NCBI GenBank assembly: GCA_947579665.1
Contig: OX388349.1
Coordinates: 20,368,459-20,432,458 of the forward strand
Reading direction: 5' to 3'
From: Sympetrum striolatum
Taxonomy: Eukaryota; Arthropoda; Insecta; Odonata; Libellulidae
DNA: 64,000 bases
The position numbers and the translations under genes were made by a program. Below, in pieces: positions 59,900 to 64,000 of the stretch. Position 1 is the stretch's first letter. Every line of letters begins with the position of its first letter. The notes under the pieces are model-generated. The model worked only from the letters and a program-made list of their open reading frames with translations, searched no databases and had not been told where the DNA came from.

Positions 59900-60830
59900 C
59901 AGATAATCTCAGGATAGAAAGTTGCCTGGGACACTGAGCGACATGCAATTGAAAAGAAATTTCAAGTTCAATTCCACAGCGGCCGACATCGCTCTCCGGG
60001 GACGTTGTCCTTATTTCGATCCGCCAAAAAATGAAGGTCTTCGCTCATGTTCGGCGGAGAGGGGGAAGGAAAGGCGAAATTTACGATCCCCCGCGTCGCA
60101 ACCCTTTCGCGATCCGCTTCAAATCCGTCTATACGCGCGTATCAGCAGGCACAAGGGCTTAAGGGGCCGTACATCACCGAGTCAGGGCAGTTTTAAGCCG
60201 AATGAATGTATCCGGCCCTTTGGGATAGATTGATTCCTCCAGATTCCCGAGCTTAAATGTTTGCAAGAACACGTTTTCCCCGCGGGAGTTATCGCTTATA
60301 AATGCCGGCGGAAATATGCGCGGCGCGCGCATCTCTTCGCGGGACGATGCTCGCTTTTTTCCCGCCAAATGTCCGCTTTTTTCCAATGTTTTATTCTGAG
60401 GTAGTTTATTGTTTTTAACCGATTGAAAATTAGTCTGGCCGCATAATTATTGCCTCTATGCACACACGTCGGTAAATAAATATCGCTTCCATGACAGCGA
60501 GCCGGATGTACGAATTCCTTTTTTTCCCCGCGTGTTTTCGTTCCCCGTTTTAAATTGTTTATCAAAGGGCGAAATACGCGGGGAGAAGATTTAATTTATA
60601 TTTATAAAAATCCAGCGATCAATTGGGGCGAATAAATATGGCCCCTTTTTCGTTTGAAGCCGCGGCCCTTTTAGAAAAAGCGTGACACGTGCCAGTCACG
60701 ATTCACGTCATGTCTCGCAAAGCAAAATGGTTGCGGAATTTTTGACGTGGTTTCCGGAAAAATCGGGTGATTTCCGGTCGGGAAATTACGGGGCGAACAA
60801 ACAGTAATTTTTAAAATTTCGACTGTCCTT
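59900..60830. promoter_or_regulatory. GC-rich block, candidate conserved non-coding element
   Basis: Most of this block is CpG-containing and much richer in GC than its surroundings. The part 60590-60680 (TATTTATAAAAATCC, GCGATCAATTGGGGCG, AATAAATATGGCCCC) has the mixed AT/GC texture of conserved insect regulatory DNA. Frames on both strands are open by chance and carry no domain. No core promoter or splice site allows a gene call. Confidence 0.3.
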
Positions 60831-60899
60831 GTTTATATTCCTCGGATGTTTTCCCTCCTTGTCAACCGATCAAACGATGCCTGAGCTAACAACGGTGCG

Positions 60900-62530
60900 C
60901 TTTACTATTTGAACACAGCAATATTTTCGTTATAGCTAACTTTTAAATCATTCAGTTGGGGGGAGGGAATAAAATAGCAGGATGTGTATCAGAATATTTC
61001 ATTATTTCATTCGTATCGATCACCTGCTGTTACTTCCTTGTGCATTTATTTATTCGTGGACCAATGCTCAATTTTTTTCACATTTACCATGATATTATAT
61101 AAACACAAACTTAAATGCAGGCATAAGTATTTATTTAGCAAAATTGGGATTAGGATTTCTAATATTTCATTTAACCCTGCATATTTATAAGGTCTTTAAG
61201 TTCTTAATTAAGGGGAGATTGAGACTGAAAAGGCTCTTCTTCCATCTAACCTTTCGGCAGTAATATTAATAATATAAATGATAAGTAGGTGAATTAGAGA
61301 TAGTGAGGAAGGCTTTAAAAAGAAAGGATATAAATAAACCTACTATGCAATCTTAGGAAAATTGATCCACTATAGGAAAACACCCTCAAAGAAGGGATGT
61401 TTGTAAAACGTTAGCAAACCTACTGATGATAAGCTAAAAGATAGTATATATATACTATCTATTAGCTCAATTCAATAATTCAATTAAGCTTTTGTGAATA
61501 AATTTAAGGTCATTATTCCTCCGCTAAATACCTTTAACTCAGTTCCGAATTAACTATTAATTCCTGTAGGGATTTTTTTAAGAAAAAACATCTGAACTAA
61601 TTTCTTCATCATGAGCTCGTAGTATCTGTATTATCTGTTGATAGTCGTTAAAAACCTGAAAAATTACCTCAGTACATTTCTTATGGGGAAAAGTATGCAC
61701 TGACTTAGCGCCAAACCCATGATAAACGATATCTTTTTTCTTTTGCGGGTCTCACGTTTGGGCCTATACACTGTGGAATTCAGGAGTCAGTGACGCAAGC
61801 GGGTTTAGGCTGTAGGCTTGTAGAATTTATATATATGTACTATGTATCCGGAGAAACGTCTATATATAATAGATGTACACATATATCGATAACGTAGCTT
61901 GCGCTGTATATTTATATCTATCTCCATCTCTCCCGAGACATAAATCTCCGATCGACGTATCGAAATGGAATTTATCTGTCCTTCCGGTGAAAGTCTCAGA
62001 CCGAAAAACCCTAACACTACCGAATATGATGAAGATATGTCAGATATTTCTGTTGCCTTTGTCACGACTGATTTTGATCCCATAATCCTTTTAGGGGTAC
62101 AGTTTTAACGGCATGGAATAAAACTTTAGGTTTTCTGCCGTCTACTACTATTATGCGGATACATAATTTTGTATGAGATTATCTAAGATTTAAGTTTTTG
62201 TGATTCATCCCGTTACTATTTCATTGTTTCCCGGAACGTCATTAGTCGGAATTAAAATATAGGAAATGAATATGAGTCCTAGCTTTGGTAGTATCGTAGT
62301 TTTTATCAGCCAAACCTTGAAAACAGAAGAGAGAATGGATTGAAATAATTTGCGAAAAGAAGCGAAAGAGATTTTTCGGATTTGAATGTTTGACATTAAC
62401 TCACAAGAATTTAATTTAAAAAATGCGTCACAGTAATAATTTTTGATGGAGTTTCTTTACAAGGAAGTTGTAATGATTGAAAAATCAGTTAATGTTTTAA
62501 ATTTCCCTTTAAGGATTTGTAATTCTCAAT
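60900..62530. other. AT-rich stretch, nothing firmly recognised
   Basis: It includes a dispersed repeat piece at 61211-61260 (partner 24641-24700) and a small palindrome GATAGTATATATATACTATC near 61439-61458. The frames near 61805-62085 have no domain. Confidence 0.35.
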
Positions 62531-62536
62531 ATTTTG

Positions 62537-62905
62537 GTTGGTTGTTGGTTGGTTGTTTTATTTAGGTGCGTCGACGTCTATGGTCATTTAGCACCATTTC
62601 TTAGTAAGGATACTTAGGTCATATCATCATGGAACCTTGTCTGCGGTTGGAATTTGAGCTCGATTTATTTTTGTTTTATAAGTTTTCTTTTAAAGTTTTT
62701 TGAAAAGTCCTGTCTTTCTGATGAAGTTCAGTACTTTGGAAATGGATCCAATATCATCTCCTAGCACTGTAGCTAAGTCCCCTCCGATTCCCAACGAGCT
62801 TCGGATCGTATGATATTTATCGCAGTTCAATATAATATGTTCGATAGTAACTGGGCAGTCGCACTCTTCACAGTGCTGCTCCGTTTTAATGCATTCAGGA
62901 ATTTA
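62537..62905 (-). mobile_element. LINE C-terminal fragment with zinc-knuckle-like motif
   Basis: The minus-strand frame 62690-62899 reads PECIKTEQHCEECDCPVTIE, HIILNCDKYHTIRSSLG, then an acidic tail to a TAA. The pattern CxxCxxxxTIEHILxxCxxYxxxR is the C-terminal element of many non-LTR retrotransposons that follows the reverse transcriptase or RNase H. Downstream (62560-62600) GTGCTAAATGACCATAGACG and a short ACCAA repeat (62534-62556) form the 3' end. The copy is 5'-truncated. Confidence 0.75.
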
Positions 62906-62909
62906 TTTT

Positions 62910-64000
62910 TCGAGTAATGAAAAGGTTCAAGCCTGATGATCTATTAATAGCAAACCTGAAAGTAATTCATGAAGTTATTAGGATAACGGTGAATTATCCT
63001 AATATTTATTTACCTACATTGTTTATTAACCTTGATCTTATATATTGTGAGCTCTACTTTTAACTTGAAACATATCTATTATTTTTATATATAATTAAGA
63101 CGTAGTATTCTGGACGAAAAAACTAAACTCGAAGTAGATATTTTTTTAAAACAGTAGGTTAAGAATAGTGGTATGAGATCAAGGAATTATATATTGTTTG
63201 GATTGCAAGTTTGTTACTCAGCGCGTTGGCAGAGGAATAGTGAGTTTCATACATTCACTATACAATGTAAGAGAAGACGTCAGCTATATGGTATCAGTTT
63301 TAGATATAGTTACATTACAACTTCAAAAAAGGTTTTACGACAGAATAAGGGGCCTTGGATTCATATATCCCTATAGAAGAATTTCCATACTGTTGGCTAC
63401 TCGTATTATTTATAATGTTTACCTATGAATCATTTGATTCATGAACAACTGAACTACTAATGTAGACGAGCGTCACAACATTAAATAATGACGTGATAAC
63501 TGAATGCCATTACTAAATCGAAAATAGTTAGTTGTATAATGACGTGTTAAAGAAATAAATATGTCAGCTAAGATAGTGATGCGATAAAAAATGTTACAAC
63601 AACGTGCTAACCTCATTAACAGAAAGGCATGCACAGAAATATTAAGACATTCATGATCCCACGTAAAATTCAGTATTTAAAAAATGAGAAGCTATTTTCA
63701 TGACTTAGTAGTTTCACCTCTTAAATTTGCTAATCCTCGTATTTTTTGGTTAATTTTAAATATAGGTACTAATACTTAATCTTACTTGAATACCGTCTCT
63801 ATTTAATTGCAATTAACAATTTTGTTGGCCCTCAGGCATGCAAATCCCGCCTTTAGAACACATTCACTAAATAGGAATTCATATTAAGAAAGATGACTGA
63901 AAAGTTAAAAATGTTGTAAAAAATAGAACACTGCATTTGTAATTAAATGAGAAATCGTCCATGAAACAGTTCAATTAGCGCATAATTGCAATAAATTATT
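62910..64000. other. AT-rich stretch, nothing recognised
   Basis: Two overlapping frames near 63173-63428 carry no domain. No feature is supported. Confidence 0.35.

Overview
The window looks like gene-poor chromosomal DNA from an insect with a large, AT-rich genome. A ZAD (arthropod zinc-finger-associated) C2H2 protein gene, spliced exons with GT-AG borders, an insect-type tRNA-Ala(AGC), Penelope-like, CR1/L2-like, hAT-like and PIF/Harbinger-like elements, and many diverged repeats all point that way. I cannot name the species from sequence alone. There are no bacterial operons, CRISPR arrays or viral genomes.

Layout. 1.7-3.0 kb: a four-exon DUF4806-type gene or pseudogene with one frame conflict. 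4.37-5.13 kb: an inverted copy of the DNA at 10.68-11.43 kb. 7.2-9.9 kb: an inverted pair of terminal-repeat-like blocks enclosing a LINE fragment. 10.25-13.2 kb: the best gene of the window, a three-exon ZAD plus nine-finger C2H2 protein, with a LINE tail in its second intron. 13.2-25 kb: mostly unannotatable AT-rich DNA with a foldback repeat and LINE scraps. 25.5-26.4 kb: six tandem units carrying a tRNA-promoter-like B box. 27.6-28.7 kb: a repeat unit ending in short inverted repeats and holding a GT microsatellite plus a 316-bp tandem repeat. 29.8-40 kb: several minus-strand CR1/L2-like tails, a 77-bp TA-flanked miniature element, a diverged ~230-bp tandem array and GC-rich blocks. 41.8-43.5 kb: a long near-perfect palindrome beside a Penelope-like element with a GIY-YIG endonuclease. 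44.2-46.5 kb: a decayed LINE with endonuclease and reverse transcriptase remnants. 49.9-50.5 kb: a PIF/Harbinger-like element with a TTA target duplication. 52.15 kb: tRNA-Ala. 56.2-58.8 kb: a hAT-like DNA transposon with ~410-bp inverted repeats, a perfect 8-bp target duplication and a nearly intact transposase frame. 59.9-60.8 kb: a GC-rich block that may be conserved regulatory DNA. 62.5-62.9 kb: a LINE C-terminal fragment.

Only the ZAD gene, the DUF4806-type gene and the tRNA are candidate host genes. The rest is transposable-element history. The most striking objects are the hAT-like element, the inverted duplication that copied ZAD exon 2 together with a piece of intronic LINE, the B-box tandem array and the 174-bp palindrome.
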